This document shows, in pieces, positions 26,861 through 35,792 of a stretch of 64,000 nucleotides of DNA (position 1 is its first letter; the number at the start of each line of letters is the position of its first letter). The stretch is taken from the NCBI RefSeq assembly GCF_003173335.1, contig NZ_QGMZ01000001.1, positions 83,780 to 147,779 of the forward strand, in the 5' to 3' direction. The stretch is from Methanospirillum stamsii. GTDB lineage: Archaea; Halobacteriota; Methanomicrobia; Methanomicrobiales; Methanospirillaceae. The notes below the pieces were generated by a model, which saw only the letters and a list, made by a program, of their open reading frames with translations, had not been told where the DNA came from and made no database searches. Position numbers and translations under genes: made by a program.

Positions 26861-27715
26861 ATGATAAACAACGTACCGGATAAAGAAAAACTGGTAAAAA
26901 TTTCAACAGATCTTTGTAATGGGTGCGGAATATGCAGCACCGTATGTCTGTTTCAGATTATCACCATGAATCCGGATACTCATCTTCCGGAAGTAACCTC
27001 ACCGATTGATAAGGCTTGTAACAGGTGTGGGCAATGTGAAGCATTTTGTCCAAATTCCGCTATAATAATCTCTGATTCTCCTGATGAAAAAATAAGAAGA
27101 ACAGATTATGCCCTTTTACCAAAAGAAAAAGAGATCCGGGAACTTGTGCAAAACAGACGTTCCATCAGACATTACATGAATAAACAGGTTCCAAAAGAGA
27201 CCATAGAATCTATACTTGATATCGTCCGGTATGCCCCAACAGCAATGAATCTGCAGGAAGTCAGATGGCACGTGATTTCAGAGCAGGAAACAAAGGATGA
27301 AATTATTTCTCATACAGTCAACTGGATGAGAAAACTCATTTCAGAGGAACGAACAGGTGATTTCAAAGCCGGAGAATTATTCTCAAAATTTGTAGAGAGG
27401 TATGACAGGGGAGAGAACATAGTAACCCATAATGCACCTCATCTCCTTGTTACACATTCACCACAGGAAATCACAACCGCGTTCCAGGATGCAGTTATTG
27501 CGACCAGTTATCTTGATCTCATAGCTCCGGTCTTTCATTTAGGGACATGCTGGGCCGGACTCATAAAAAGAGCAGCAGATAATTCCCCTGATGTCCTGAA
27601 ATCCCTGGGACTTCCACAAGATAACATTCCTCACACCATCATGATGCTGGGATATCCCCGTTTAAAGCCTGTGAATATTCCAAAGCGAAAACCAGTATCA
27701 ATAACTTGGAAATAA
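26861..27715 (+). CDS. Nitroreductase with N-terminal ferredoxin domain
   Basis: Residues 1-75 hold two [4Fe-4S] motifs (CNGCGICSTVC and CNRCGQCEAFCP), and residues about 95-284 form an FMN-dependent nitroreductase domain (RRSIRHYMNKQVP, then VRYAPTAMNLQEVRWHVI, then GTCWAGLI). Ferredoxin-derived electrons would reduce an FMN and then an unknown acceptor. This fusion is common in methanogens and clostridia. Regulation by the divergent HxlR protein is likely from context. Confidence 0.93.
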   Translation: MINNVPDKEKLVKISTDLCNGCGICSTVCLFQIITMNPDTHLPEVTSPIDKACNRCGQCEAFCPNSAIIISDSPDEKIRRTDYALLPKEKEIRELVQNRRSIRHYMNKQVPKETIESILDIVRYAPTAMNLQEVRWHVISEQETKDEIISHTVNWMRKLISEERTGDFKAGELFSKFVERYDRGENIVTHNAPHLLVTHSPQEITTAFQDAVIATSYLDLIAPVFHLGTCWAGLIKRAADNSPDVLKSLGLPQDNIPHTIMMLGYPRLKPVNIPKRKPVSITWK

Positions 27716-27782
27716 CATACCCTTTTAGATTCCATTTTATGCCAGGAATGCATTGAAAGGAAAAAAGCCTTTAAAGGAAGAT

Positions 27783-28850
27783 TTACATTTCCCTACCATA
27801 ATGCAGGGTGAAAAGCCCACAATACTCATCCGCATAACAGGTTGAATCAGACCGGAGTGTAAAATCAGGACATAAGACATTTTTAAATAACTCAATCCAT
27901 TGTGAACGGAGCATGTGATATTCAGTTCTTGTGCCCCGTGGTTCAGTCAATAGTGAAACCAGTTCTGTCATCAGGAACGAATCAATGCAATCAATCACGA
28001 TTTCTACCGGAGCATCATAGGAGAAAACAAAATCCATGATTCTGCCATACGATTGGTATACAGATAATGCAAGTTCAGGAGAATCTAAATCCGGAGTGTC
28101 ATTATTTGCATCCATTTCAAAAAGAAGAAAATTATCAATCCAGGGTTTAAGTCTTGAAAGATGGACCTTTTTGTCTTCTATGGGCATATGGTGATAGGCA
28201 AGAGAACTCATCGCAATATCAAAATGCCGGTCTATTGATTCTGAACAGTCCTGAATTCGTGCATTATCAGTTGTAATTAAAACATCAGGAAATGCAGCGG
28301 ATACTTTTTCCCGTGCCATTGAAATCATGGCTGATGAGGGATCGATAAGCAGAATTTCTAAAAAACCAGGAACTTTTCCTGTTTCTAAAAGATGTTTTAA
28401 AAGCCGGACCGTAAGGGCTCCATCCCCACACCCGATATCCATATACCGGGTTTTCTCAGAATATTCCGGCAATGAATGAGCGAATTGTTTTATCATGTTA
28501 GTCCGGGCCAGTTCCATGACCGGAACAGTAGAAAAATGAATAAACGGACGTGGATCTTCAAATGCCACGGCAGGTTTTTTCATCATCCCATTATGACGTT
28601 TTAAAAACCCGAGCAAAAAGGTAGACGAATAAAGCCCGGCCTCTTCACACAATGTTCCGGCATACAGCCAATCTCCGGTCCGGTCATATTGTCCCTTACT
28701 TGCAAGCAGAGTTCCGATATAATAATAAAATGCAGAACGAAGATTTGACCGGATCAACGATTCATAATCCGATGGGGCTTTGGAATTTTGAAGAATGCCC
28801 TGTGCATATTCATTCCAGAGAGTTCTTTCACGATCTGATAAGAATAACAT
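27783..28850 (-). CDS. SAM-dependent methyltransferase (class I fold)
   Basis: The 355-residue protein has an N-terminal helical domain and a Rossmann methyltransferase domain from about residue 130: motif I YMDIGCGDGALTVRLL, motif II EILLIDPSSAMISMARE and a post-motif SSLAYHHMP. It would methylate an unknown small molecule or protein. The ATG at 28850 is the first in-frame start. It is divergent from the CO dehydrogenase operon, with no evident functional link. Confidence 0.85.
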   Translation of the reverse strand: MLFLSDRERTLWNEYAQGILQNSKAPSDYESLIRSNLRSAFYYYIGTLLASKGQYDRTGDWLYAGTLCEEAGLYSSTFLLGFLKRHNGMMKKPAVAFEDPRPFIHFSTVPVMELARTNMIKQFAHSLPEYSEKTRYMDIGCGDGALTVRLLKHLLETGKVPGFLEILLIDPSSAMISMAREKVSAAFPDVLITTDNARIQDCSESIDRHFDIAMSSLAYHHMPIEDKKVHLSRLKPWIDNFLLFEMDANNDTPDLDSPELALSVYQSYGRIMDFVFSYDAPVEIVIDCIDSFLMTELVSLLTEPRGTRTEYHMLRSQWIELFKNVLCPDFTLRSDSTCYADEYCGLFTLHYGREM

Positions 28851-29005
28851 GATGTATTCATTCCCATTTCAGAATATGAATTATCACCGATATCAAAGAT
28901 CCGGTTTTCACAATCATGATTTTCTATATGCAAAAAACTTTATAGTGCCTCATAACAGATTGAACATATTCTCACGTAAAAAATGGGATTTCTAGGTTTC
29001 TGTAC

Positions 29006-29030
29006 ATTTTATAGGGCGAGTATCGAGGGA
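29006..29030 (+). promoter_or_regulatory. TATA-like element and ribosome-binding site before cooF
   Basis: ATTTTATAG (about 29006-29014) lies some 25 bases before the start and could be the TATA box of a short-leader transcript; a second candidate, CTTTATAG, lies at 28939-28946. GAGGGA at 29025-29030 precedes the ATG at 29037 by six bases, which selects that start over ATG 29033. Confidence 0.4.
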
Positions 29031-29036
29031 TCATGA

Positions 29037-29642
29037 ATGAAAACCATCTATGTCCGGCAGGAACGGTGTGTCGGGTGCAGACATTGTGAAGTAGCCTGTG
29101 CTATTGAACACTCTCATGGAAAGAGTTTGCTTTCAGCAATCCATGAAGAAACAAAGTCAAACCCACGCATCTTTGTAGAGGTCATCGACAATTACCAAAA
29201 ATTCCCAAATCGGTGCAGACATTGCGACCCTGCCCCCTGTATGCAGGTCTGTCCGACCGGATCACTACACCGGGACGAAAATACCGGTTCTGTCCTTGTA
29301 GATTACCTGAAATGTATCGGATGTGCCGTCTGTGCAATGGCATGTCCCTTTGGTATCATCCAGTTTCGAAAAGTCCCGGGACTGGAACTTTCCCGGGAAG
29401 TCAATGCAAAATGTGACAACTGCATCGGCAGACTTGAGGAAGGACAAATTCCGGCATGTGCAGAGGCATGTAAAACATCTGCACTTGAATTTGGCGAGGT
29501 AAATGACCTAATCCGGGTAGCCAGAACTGATTTTACCACCCGGATTATTACCTCACGGGGAGCTGAAACCGAAGTTCCCGTAATTCCGGAAAATATCAAG
29601 GCATTTCAGGCAGTAATGGAAAAACTTGCAACATTATCATAA
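29037..29642 (+). CDS. cooF: CooF-like ferredoxin subunit for CO dehydrogenase
   Basis: A 201-residue polyferredoxin with four cysteine clusters: CVGCRHCEVAC near residue 11, CRHCDPAPCMQVCPTGS near 61, CIGCAVCAMACPFG near 93, and CDNCIGRLEEGQIPACAEAC near 126. This is the pattern of CooF and of HycB/DmsB-type electron-transfer subunits. It would accept electrons from CooS and pass them to the NuoEFG-like module encoded downstream. It starts the operon and ends 18 bases before cooS. Confidence 0.93.
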   Translation: MKTIYVRQERCVGCRHCEVACAIEHSHGKSLLSAIHEETKSNPRIFVEVIDNYQKFPNRCRHCDPAPCMQVCPTGSLHRDENTGSVLVDYLKCIGCAVCAMACPFGIIQFRKVPGLELSREVNAKCDNCIGRLEEGQIPACAEACKTSALEFGEVNDLIRVARTDFTTRIITSRGAETEVPVIPENIKAFQAVMEKLATLS

Positions 29643-29660
29643 TCAGGGGAGGGAAAAAAC

Positions 29661-31547
29661 ATGACTGGAAAGGAGAGTATTGAGATAGCACAGCAGAGAG
29701 CAATGGACAGAACCGACCAGGAGATCATCACAAAGACGATTGAAGAAGGAGTGGAAACTGCATGGGACCGGTTTGCATTACAACAACCCCAGTGTGGATT
29801 CGGACAACTTGGTGTCTGCTGTAACAATTGTGCCATGGGACCATGCAGGATTGATCCTTTCGGAGGAAAAACATCACGGGGAGTCTGTGGTGCAGATGTC
29901 GATACCATTGTTGCAAGAAACCTGCTCGATGATCTCTGTGTCGGAGCTGCTGCTCACTCCGACCATGGAAGAGAAGTTGTGGAGGTTTTACTTGAGACTG
30001 CTGAAGGAAAAGCACAAGGATACCAAATTACCGATGTTGAAAAACTAACGGTACTGGCAAAAGAATATGGCATAAAAACCGATGGCAGAGATCCAAAGGA
30101 TGTTGCAAAAGATCTTGCAATCGGAATACTGGAAGAGTTTGGAACGGTTAAAAACAGGCTCCAGCTCTCCGAGAGAGCTCCAGAACCGACCAGGGAAATC
30201 TGGAAAAAAGCAGGAGTCATGCCCCGGAGTATTGACCGAGAAATCGTGGAGGCAATGCACAGGATTCACATGGGAGTCGATGCTGATTATGTAAACATCC
30301 TCCTTCACGCCATGAGAACCTCACTTTCCGACGGATGGGGGGGATCAATGGCTGCAACAGAGTGTTCAGACATCCTCTTTGGAACACCTACACCCATTAC
30401 ATCCATCACAAACCTTGCAACACTCAGCAAGGATAAAGTCAATATTGTCCTTCATGGCCACAATCCCCTGCTCTCTCAGATAATTGTTAACACTGCAGAG
30501 GATGCTGAGCTGAAGCGACTTGCCGAAGAAAAAGGTGCAAAAGGCATCAATCTTGTCGGCATGTGCTGCACGGGCAATGAACTCCTGATGAGAAGTGGTA
30601 TCCCTATTGCCGGAAGTTTCCTGGACCAGGAACTTGCAATTGCAACCGGTGCAGTCGAGGCAATGATCGTTGATTACCAGTGTATTTTCCCCTCGGTTCC
30701 GGCTACTGCAAGCTGTTACCATACAAAAGTGATTACCACCAGTTCCAAGGCCAAGATAATCGGGGCCAGTTACATGGAGTTCAACCCGGAAAATGCCGTG
30801 GATACTGCAAAGAGTATCATAAAGCTGGCTATTGAGAACTTCCCGAACAGAAATCCGGACCGGGTCAGGATCCCGGAACGGCCCATGAAACTGATGGCAG
30901 GATTCTCCGAAGAGACTATCAGGAAAGCTCTCGGAGGTTCATATAAAGCACTGATTGATGCCATTGTTGCCGGAACCATCAAGGGATGTGTCGGAATTGT
31001 CGGCTGTAACAATCCACGGATTAAACAGGACTATGGACACATTACCCTTGCAAAAGAACTTATTAAGCGAAATATTCTGGTTGTTGAGACCGGATGTTCT
31101 GCAATTGCCTGTGGAAAAGCAGGCCTCTTAGTCCCTGAAGCTGCTTCCCTTGCAGGAGAAGGGCTTGCATCGGTATGTAAACTCCTGGGAATTCCACCGG
31201 TCCTTCACATGGGATCCTGTGTTGACTGTTCAAGAATCCTGGTGCTTGCTGCAAATATTGCAAAAGAACTCGGAGTAGGAATCGGGGATCTCCCCATTGG
31301 CGGAGCCGCTCCGGAATGGTATTCACAAAAAGCCGTATCAATCGGGACCTACTTTGTCTCTTCCGGAGTGTACACGGTCCTTGGAATCCCTCCAAAGATC
31401 TTCGGAAGCAGCAATGTATTGAACCTGCTTGCAGACGGGCTTAAAGGAATCACCAACTCTGCCTTTGCGGTGGAACCGGACCCGGTAAAAGCTGCAGACC
31501 TGCTTGAAGCTGAGATCAACCGGAAGAGAAAGGCACTGAACATCTGA
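29661..31547 (+). CDS. cooS: Anaerobic carbon monoxide dehydrogenase catalytic subunit
   Basis: This 628-residue protein is a monofunctional Ni-Fe-S CO dehydrogenase, which oxidises CO with water to CO2 (or the reverse). The N-terminal cysteines C45, C53, C54, C57, C62 and C76 bind the D- and B-clusters. C-cluster ligands are visible in the segments NLVGMCCTGNE, CVGIVGCNNPR, ETGCSAIACGKAG and HMGSCVDCSR. Length fits the CooS family. No acetyl-CoA synthase subunits (CdhC/D/E) lie nearby, so it is not part of the methanogen ACS/CODH complex here. A GGGGAGGG sequence precedes the ATG. Confidence 0.96.
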   Translation: MTGKESIEIAQQRAMDRTDQEIITKTIEEGVETAWDRFALQQPQCGFGQLGVCCNNCAMGPCRIDPFGGKTSRGVCGADVDTIVARNLLDDLCVGAAAHSDHGREVVEVLLETAEGKAQGYQITDVEKLTVLAKEYGIKTDGRDPKDVAKDLAIGILEEFGTVKNRLQLSERAPEPTREIWKKAGVMPRSIDREIVEAMHRIHMGVDADYVNILLHAMRTSLSDGWGGSMAATECSDILFGTPTPITSITNLATLSKDKVNIVLHGHNPLLSQIIVNTAEDAELKRLAEEKGAKGINLVGMCCTGNELLMRSGIPIAGSFLDQELAIATGAVEAMIVDYQCIFPSVPATASCYHTKVITTSSKAKIIGASYMEFNPENAVDTAKSIIKLAIENFPNRNPDRVRIPERPMKLMAGFSEETIRKALGGSYKALIDAIVAGTIKGCVGIVGCNNPRIKQDYGHITLAKELIKRNILVVETGCSAIACGKAGLLVPEAASLAGEGLASVCKLLGIPPVLHMGSCVDCSRILVLAANIAKELGVGIGDLPIGGAAPEWYSQKAVSIGTYFVSSGVYTVLGIPPKIFGSSNVLNLLADGLKGITNSAFAVEPDPVKAADLLEAEINRKRKALNI

Positions 31548-31573
31548 CCTTCTCTCCCCTTTTGGAGAAAATA

Positions 31574-32056
31574 ATGGATGAAAAGATCCTTGACGAGATT
31601 ATTGCACACTATCCATCCCAATCCGGGAAAACCCTCGGAATATTACGGGAAATCCAGATCAGGGAGAAACATATTCCGATGGACACCCTGAAACTGCTTT
31701 CAGGAAAAATCGATGTTCCGCTATCCAGGCTCTACGCACTTGTTACCTTTTACTCATTCTTCAGTCTCAAACCGGTCGGTGAACACCTGATTACCGTCTG
31801 CATGGGCACTCCCTGTCATGTGAAAGGAGCAGAAAAAATCCTGGAGTCCCTGGAGGAGCATCTTGGGATATCCGAAGATACACAGGATGGTAAGTATCTG
31901 CAGACGACGCCGGATAACAAGTTCACGGTCGAGATTGCACGATGTTTTGGTGCATGCAGCATGGCTCCGGTCCTCCGGGTAGACGGAGAACTCCACGGGT
32001 ATGTAACACCCGAGATGATCCCGAAAATCCTGGAAAAATACGGGTGGAAACGATGA
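31574..32056 (+). CDS. NuoE/HndA-like [2Fe-2S] subunit
   Basis: A 160-residue thioredoxin-like ferredoxin. The [2Fe-2S] cysteines appear as CMGTPC (near residue 76) and CFGACSMAP (near 125), matching the 24-kDa NuoE/HoxE/HndA family. It pairs with the NuoF-like subunit encoded next, with which it overlaps by ATGA. The ATG at 31574 follows TTGGAG; an upstream TTG start at 31562 is unlikely. Confidence 0.92.
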   Translation: MDEKILDEIIAHYPSQSGKTLGILREIQIREKHIPMDTLKLLSGKIDVPLSRLYALVTFYSFFSLKPVGEHLITVCMGTPCHVKGAEKILESLEEHLGISEDTQDGKYLQTTPDNKFTVEIARCFGACSMAPVLRVDGELHGYVTPEMIPKILEKYGWKR

Positions 32057-33744
32057 TCATCACATCACATGAAGACCTCGAATCTGTCCGGAAGAGAGGA
32101 CTTACAAAAATTCAGCCCAAACACCCGAGAATAGGAGTCGGCACTTCATCATGCGGGATAGCAGTCGGAGGCATGCAAATCTTTGACCGGATGCAGGAGT
32201 TAATACAAAAAGAAGGCTATGATATCACGCTTGTAAAGACCGGATGCATCGGTTTTTGCAAAGAGGAACCGATTGTCTCGGTCACTATCCCGGGAAAATC
32301 ACAGGTACTGCTTCACAAAGTCCGGCCGGATGATGCTGAACGGATAATCGCCCTTGCACTAAAAGGAGAAATCCCGGAAGATCTTGCTCTTTGCAGAATT
32401 CCTGACTGGGATCATATCACCGGAAACCTGGTATATGGAGACGGGTTTGAATCAGTTCCGGACTATGGAGAGATACGATTCTTTTCCCACCAGAAAAAAG
32501 TAATTCTCCGGGATTCCGGGCTCATTAACCCTGAGGATATCGATGAATATATCGGCATTGGCGGATATTCTGCTGCCTTTAAAGCCCTCAACAGTATGGA
32601 TCCGGATACTATCATCGAAGAAGTGAAAAAATCCGGGCTTCGGGGACGGGGAGGTGCAGGTTTTCCTGCAGGTCTGAAATGGGAGATCACAAAAAAGGCC
32701 CCCGGAACTGAAAAATTCATCGTGTGCAATGCCGACGAAGGAGATCCCGGTGCTTACATGAACCGGAACGAGATGGAGAGTGATCCCCACATGCTCCTTG
32801 AAGGTATGCTGATCGGGGCATACGGGATGGATGTCCATGAGGGACTTATCTATATCCGGGCAGAATACCCGCTTGCTATCGAGCGACTCACCCTTGCTCT
32901 TGACCAGGCACGGGCATACGGACTGCTTGGAAAAAATATCCTGAATTCAGGGTTTGATTTTGATATCCAGATCGCAACCGGTGCAGGAGCATTTGTATGT
33001 GGCGAATCGACAGCCCTTGCAGCATCCATCGAAGGAAAAACCGGCAGACCAAGGCTCCGTCCCCCAAGACTTACCGAGAAAGGAGTCTTTGGGAGACCCA
33101 CTGATCTCAATAATGTTGAGACATGGTGCAATGTTCCGGTTATCATCACCAAAGGAGCAACCTGGTATTCTGATATCGGGGCAAAAGGGAACACCGGTAC
33201 CAAGGTCTTTTCCCTTGTTGGGAAGGTTGAAAATATCGGCATGGTTGAAGTGCCTCTTGGTACTTCTCTTCGGACTATCATTTATGATATTGGAAGCGGG
33301 GGTGCAGGAGGTAAAGAAGTAAAAGCGGTCCAGACCGGAGGGCCGTCTGGAGGATGTATCCCGGTCAGGCTCTTTGATACCCCGGTTGATTTTGAAAACC
33401 TGAACATGGTGGGTACTATGATGGGTTCCGGTGGCCTCGTTGTTATGGACGAGGATACCAACATGGTTGATATTGCCCGGTATTTTATCAACTTTGCTTC
33501 AAGTGAATCATGCGGTAAATGCGTCCCATGCCGTGAAGGATTAAAGCATCTGCTCCTCATCCTGAACCGGATCGTATCCGGAAAAGGAACACGTGATGAT
33601 ATCGAAATATTGAAAGAATTGTCTGATACCGTTCAAAAAACATCCCTCTGCGGATTAGGCCAGACCGCACCAAACCCGGTCCTGACAACGCTCCAGTATT
33701 TTGGAGAAGAGTATGAAAAACTCATTGCACCGGAGGGGAAGTAA
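32053..33744 (+). CDS. NuoF/HndC-like FMN and NAD(P)-binding subunit
   Basis: A 563-residue diaphorase subunit. Residues 1-125 are a thioredoxin-like [2Fe-2S] domain (SSCGIAVGG, then TGCIGFCKEEP). The FMN/NAD core has SGLRGRGGAGFPAGLKW (near 193), FIVCNADEGDPGAYMNR and GAGAFVCGESTALAASIEG. The [4Fe-4S] cluster is ESCGKCVPCREG (near 486) plus a later Cys in SLCGLG. This is the NADH- or NADPH-oxidising half of complex I-like and bifurcating enzymes. Here it sits behind CooS, implying CO-dependent NAD(P) reduction or use of NAD(P)H for CO2 reduction. Confidence 0.94.
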   Translation: MIITSHEDLESVRKRGLTKIQPKHPRIGVGTSSCGIAVGGMQIFDRMQELIQKEGYDITLVKTGCIGFCKEEPIVSVTIPGKSQVLLHKVRPDDAERIIALALKGEIPEDLALCRIPDWDHITGNLVYGDGFESVPDYGEIRFFSHQKKVILRDSGLINPEDIDEYIGIGGYSAAFKALNSMDPDTIIEEVKKSGLRGRGGAGFPAGLKWEITKKAPGTEKFIVCNADEGDPGAYMNRNEMESDPHMLLEGMLIGAYGMDVHEGLIYIRAEYPLAIERLTLALDQARAYGLLGKNILNSGFDFDIQIATGAGAFVCGESTALAASIEGKTGRPRLRPPRLTEKGVFGRPTDLNNVETWCNVPVIITKGATWYSDIGAKGNTGTKVFSLVGKVENIGMVEVPLGTSLRTIIYDIGSGGAGGKEVKAVQTGGPSGGCIPVRLFDTPVDFENLNMVGTMMGSGGLVVMDEDTNMVDIARYFINFASSESCGKCVPCREGLKHLLLILNRIVSGKGTRDDIEILKELSDTVQKTSLCGLGQTAPNPVLTTLQYFGEEYEKLIAPEGK

Positions 33745-33745
33745 C

Positions 33746-34570
33746 ATGTCACTGCTCGGAAATGGCAAACGAATGGTTACGGTAACCATCAATAAAAACC
33801 AGTACCTGGCAGAGGAGGGCGAAATATTCCTGCTCACTGCTAATCGACTTGGTATTGACATTCCTCACCTCTGCTATGAAAAAGCCCTTGAACCCTATGG
33901 AGCCTGCCGGCTCTGCATGGTTGATGTGGTGACCTGTGGAAAGACCGATATGACTCCGGCATGTACGATTCGTGTCCAAAACGGCCTTGAGATTCTTACC
34001 GACACCCCGCAGATCATAAAACATAGAAATCTGCTTTTCGAACTCTACCTGGCAGAGGCTCCAAAGTCAGAAGTCATCAAAGAGATGGCTGCAAAATATG
34101 GTGTCACAAAAACACGGTTCCTGAAAAAAATCGTCCATGATGATCCTCTACAGGGAAAATGTATCCTTTGCGGGCTTTGTGTCCGGGTCTGTGAGGAGAT
34201 AATGGGAGCGAGTGCCATTAGTTTCATTAACCGGGGGCCATACACGGTAATAAACACCCCGTTTTATGAACATAATCCGGACTGTGAAGGGTGTGCTGCC
34301 TGTGCCAAAGTTTGCCCCACGAATGCAATCGTTTTTGAAGACATCGGAACAAACCGGGTCATGCAATCCTGGTCAGATACCACGGTTCCCCTGATGATCT
34401 GTCCGGAATGTGGAAAACCCTTTGCACCACAACGGCTGATGGAAAAGGTTCTGACAAAACCTGAATCCGGATTGATCGAAGAAATAAAAGACCTGTGTCC
34501 TGAATGCAGGAGAAAATATTTTACATTAAGAGAAATCCGGAAGATACCAACAAATGGAGGTCAGGCATGA
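33746..34570 (+). CDS. NuoG N-terminal/HoxU-like iron-sulfur subunit with C-terminal zinc-ribbon-like motif
   Basis: The chosen ATG follows GGAGGGG. The 274-residue product carries a [2Fe-2S] ferredoxin domain (CYEKALEPYGACRLCMVDV with a later PAC), then two [4Fe-4S] sets, CILCGLCVRVCEE (near residue 140) and CEGCAACAKVCPTNA (near 176). It lacks the large molybdopterin-like part of NuoG. The C-terminus adds a pair of CPECG/CPECRR motifs separated by about 30 residues, which may bind zinc or another cluster. It probably wires CooF/CooS to NuoEF. Confidence 0.9.
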   Translation: MSLLGNGKRMVTVTINKNQYLAEEGEIFLLTANRLGIDIPHLCYEKALEPYGACRLCMVDVVTCGKTDMTPACTIRVQNGLEILTDTPQIIKHRNLLFELYLAEAPKSEVIKEMAAKYGVTKTRFLKKIVHDDPLQGKCILCGLCVRVCEEIMGASAISFINRGPYTVINTPFYEHNPDCEGCAACAKVCPTNAIVFEDIGTNRVMQSWSDTTVPLMICPECGKPFAPQRLMEKVLTKPESGLIEEIKDLCPECRRKYFTLREIRKIPTNGGQA

Positions 34571-34608
34571 AGATTGACGATTCAACCACTACTTGGAGAC
34601 AAATATAG
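34567..34608 (+). CDS. Thirteen-codon linker ORF between nuoG-like and cooC genes
   Basis: The mini-ORF MKIDDSTTTWRQI has a perfect GGAGG site six bases before its ATG, overlaps the upstream stop as ATGA, and ends with a TAG that directly abuts the ATG of cooC. It therefore bridges the two genes exactly and could couple their translation. Whether the peptide itself matters is unknown; it could be a remnant of a longer C-terminus or gene. Confidence 0.45.
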   Translation: MKIDDSTTTWRQI

Positions 34609-35427
34609 ATGAGCGGACAGGGATTCAGGGTAGTGATTACCGGAAAAGGAGGAGTCGGTAAAACCACAATCACCTCGCTCCTCTCTCATCTTTTTGCACA
34701 AAGAGGATATTCAGTCCTTGCAGTGGACGAAGATCCCCAGATGAACCTTCCCTATGCTCTTGGTGTTCCTGCTGAAGATACTGAATTAATTGTTCCGCTC
34801 TCAAAGAACCTTGACTACATTGAAGAAAAAACGGGAGCAAGACCTGATTCCGGGTATGGCCTGATGCTCTCCCTAAACCCGGACGTATCAGACGTAGTGG
34901 AGAGATTTGGCATGAAAGGTCCGGACGGGGTGAATATCCTGGTGATGGGCACGGTGGTAAAAGCTGCAACCGGTTGTCTTTGTCCGGAAAACACCCTTCT
35001 GGATGCAGTCATGAGGCATATCAACCTCCGGGAAGGAGAGATTATTCTGATGGACACCCAGGCAGGGGTTGAGCATTTTGGAAGAGCACTTGCAAAAGGA
35101 TTTAACCAGGCGATACTGGTTGCCGACCCGACATTTAATTCATTACAGGTCGTGAAACATGCCGCAGAACTTGCCAGGGAACTTGGTATTCCGGATATTC
35201 ACCTTGTCATAAACCGGGTCAGGTCTCCGGGTGATATCAGGAAAGTGAACCAGTTATTAACAGGCTTCGAAGAGTTATTTTCAGGAAAATACTTCATACC
35301 CTATGATGAGATGATGATTATGTATGATCCGGATGTCCGTCCCATGCTCAGCGAGCAGTCTGAATTTGTGGACGGAGTCAGGGAACTCCAGATGACGCTT
35401 GAGATGCATGGGCTGATGAGAAATTAA
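34609..35427 (+). CDS. cooC: CO dehydrogenase nickel-insertion ATPase
   Basis: A 272-residue MinD/SIMIBI-type P-loop ATPase with the deviant Walker A GKGGVGKTT near the N-terminus, DEDPQMNL, and the CooC hallmark cysteine pair CLC in AATGCLCPEN (near residue 122), which binds Ni or Zn between two monomers. The segment MDTQAGVEHFGRALAKGF is also characteristic. It loads nickel into the C-cluster of CooS, consistent with its place as the last gene of the operon. Confidence 0.94.
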   Translation: MSGQGFRVVITGKGGVGKTTITSLLSHLFAQRGYSVLAVDEDPQMNLPYALGVPAEDTELIVPLSKNLDYIEEKTGARPDSGYGLMLSLNPDVSDVVERFGMKGPDGVNILVMGTVVKAATGCLCPENTLLDAVMRHINLREGEIILMDTQAGVEHFGRALAKGFNQAILVADPTFNSLQVVKHAAELARELGIPDIHLVINRVRSPGDIRKVNQLLTGFEELFSGKYFIPYDEMMIMYDPDVRPMLSEQSEFVDGVRELQMTLEMHGLMRN

Positions 35428-35489
35428 AAATCGATTTCAGATTGTGGATTAAATGGAATTCTAAATGAGATGAAATCATATATCATGAG

Positions 35490-35509
35490 AGGTATTATAT
35501 TTGATACCT
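35490..35509. promoter_or_regulatory. Inverted repeat AGGTAT-N8-ATACCT before the Phd gene
   Basis: Six-base perfect arms end one base before the ATG of the antitoxin gene. Phd/YefM antitoxins usually repress their own promoter through such repeats. Confidence 0.42.
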
Positions 35510-35510
35510 T

Positions 35511-35792
35511 ATGTCCTTCATCTCTCCATCGGATGACATTCGATCAATTACAGATCTAAAACATCATACCCGTGAAATTTTAGACCAAATCCATAAAACA
35601 GGCCGCCCAATTTTTCTTACCGTAAACGGCCGTGCCGACTCAGTACTACTTGATGTAAAGCAATACGAAAAATTAGTCCAGGCAGGAACTATTGCCGGAT
35701 TACTCAAAGCTGCTGAAGAAGATATTGAACAGGATAAAACCAGGCCGTTTAAATCCTTTATCCAAGAGTTCAAATGTCTGAAAAACATTTAA
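35511..35792 (+). CDS. Phd/YefM family antitoxin
   Basis: The 93-residue protein shows the Phd/YefM fold: a DNA-binding N-terminus (SITDLKHHTREILDQIHKTGRPIFLTVNGRADSVLLDVKQYEKL) and a flexible charged C-terminal tail that would wrap the toxin. Its partner would be the ParE-type gene that overlaps its end, but that gene is frameshifted and truncated. The antitoxin itself seems intact and may be an orphan repressor. Confidence 0.88.
   Translation: MSFISPSDDIRSITDLKHHTREILDQIHKTGRPIFLTVNGRADSVLLDVKQYEKLVQAGTIAGLLKAAEEDIEQDKTRPFKSFIQEFKCLKNI

Noticed and set aside
29661..31547. ACS/CODH complex of aceticlastic methanogens
   Set aside because: The protein matches single-subunit CooS, and no CdhABCDE genes are nearby.
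31574..34570. Part of respiratory complex I
   Set aside because: Only E-, F- and a truncated G-like subunits are present; no membrane or quinone-binding subunit lies nearby.
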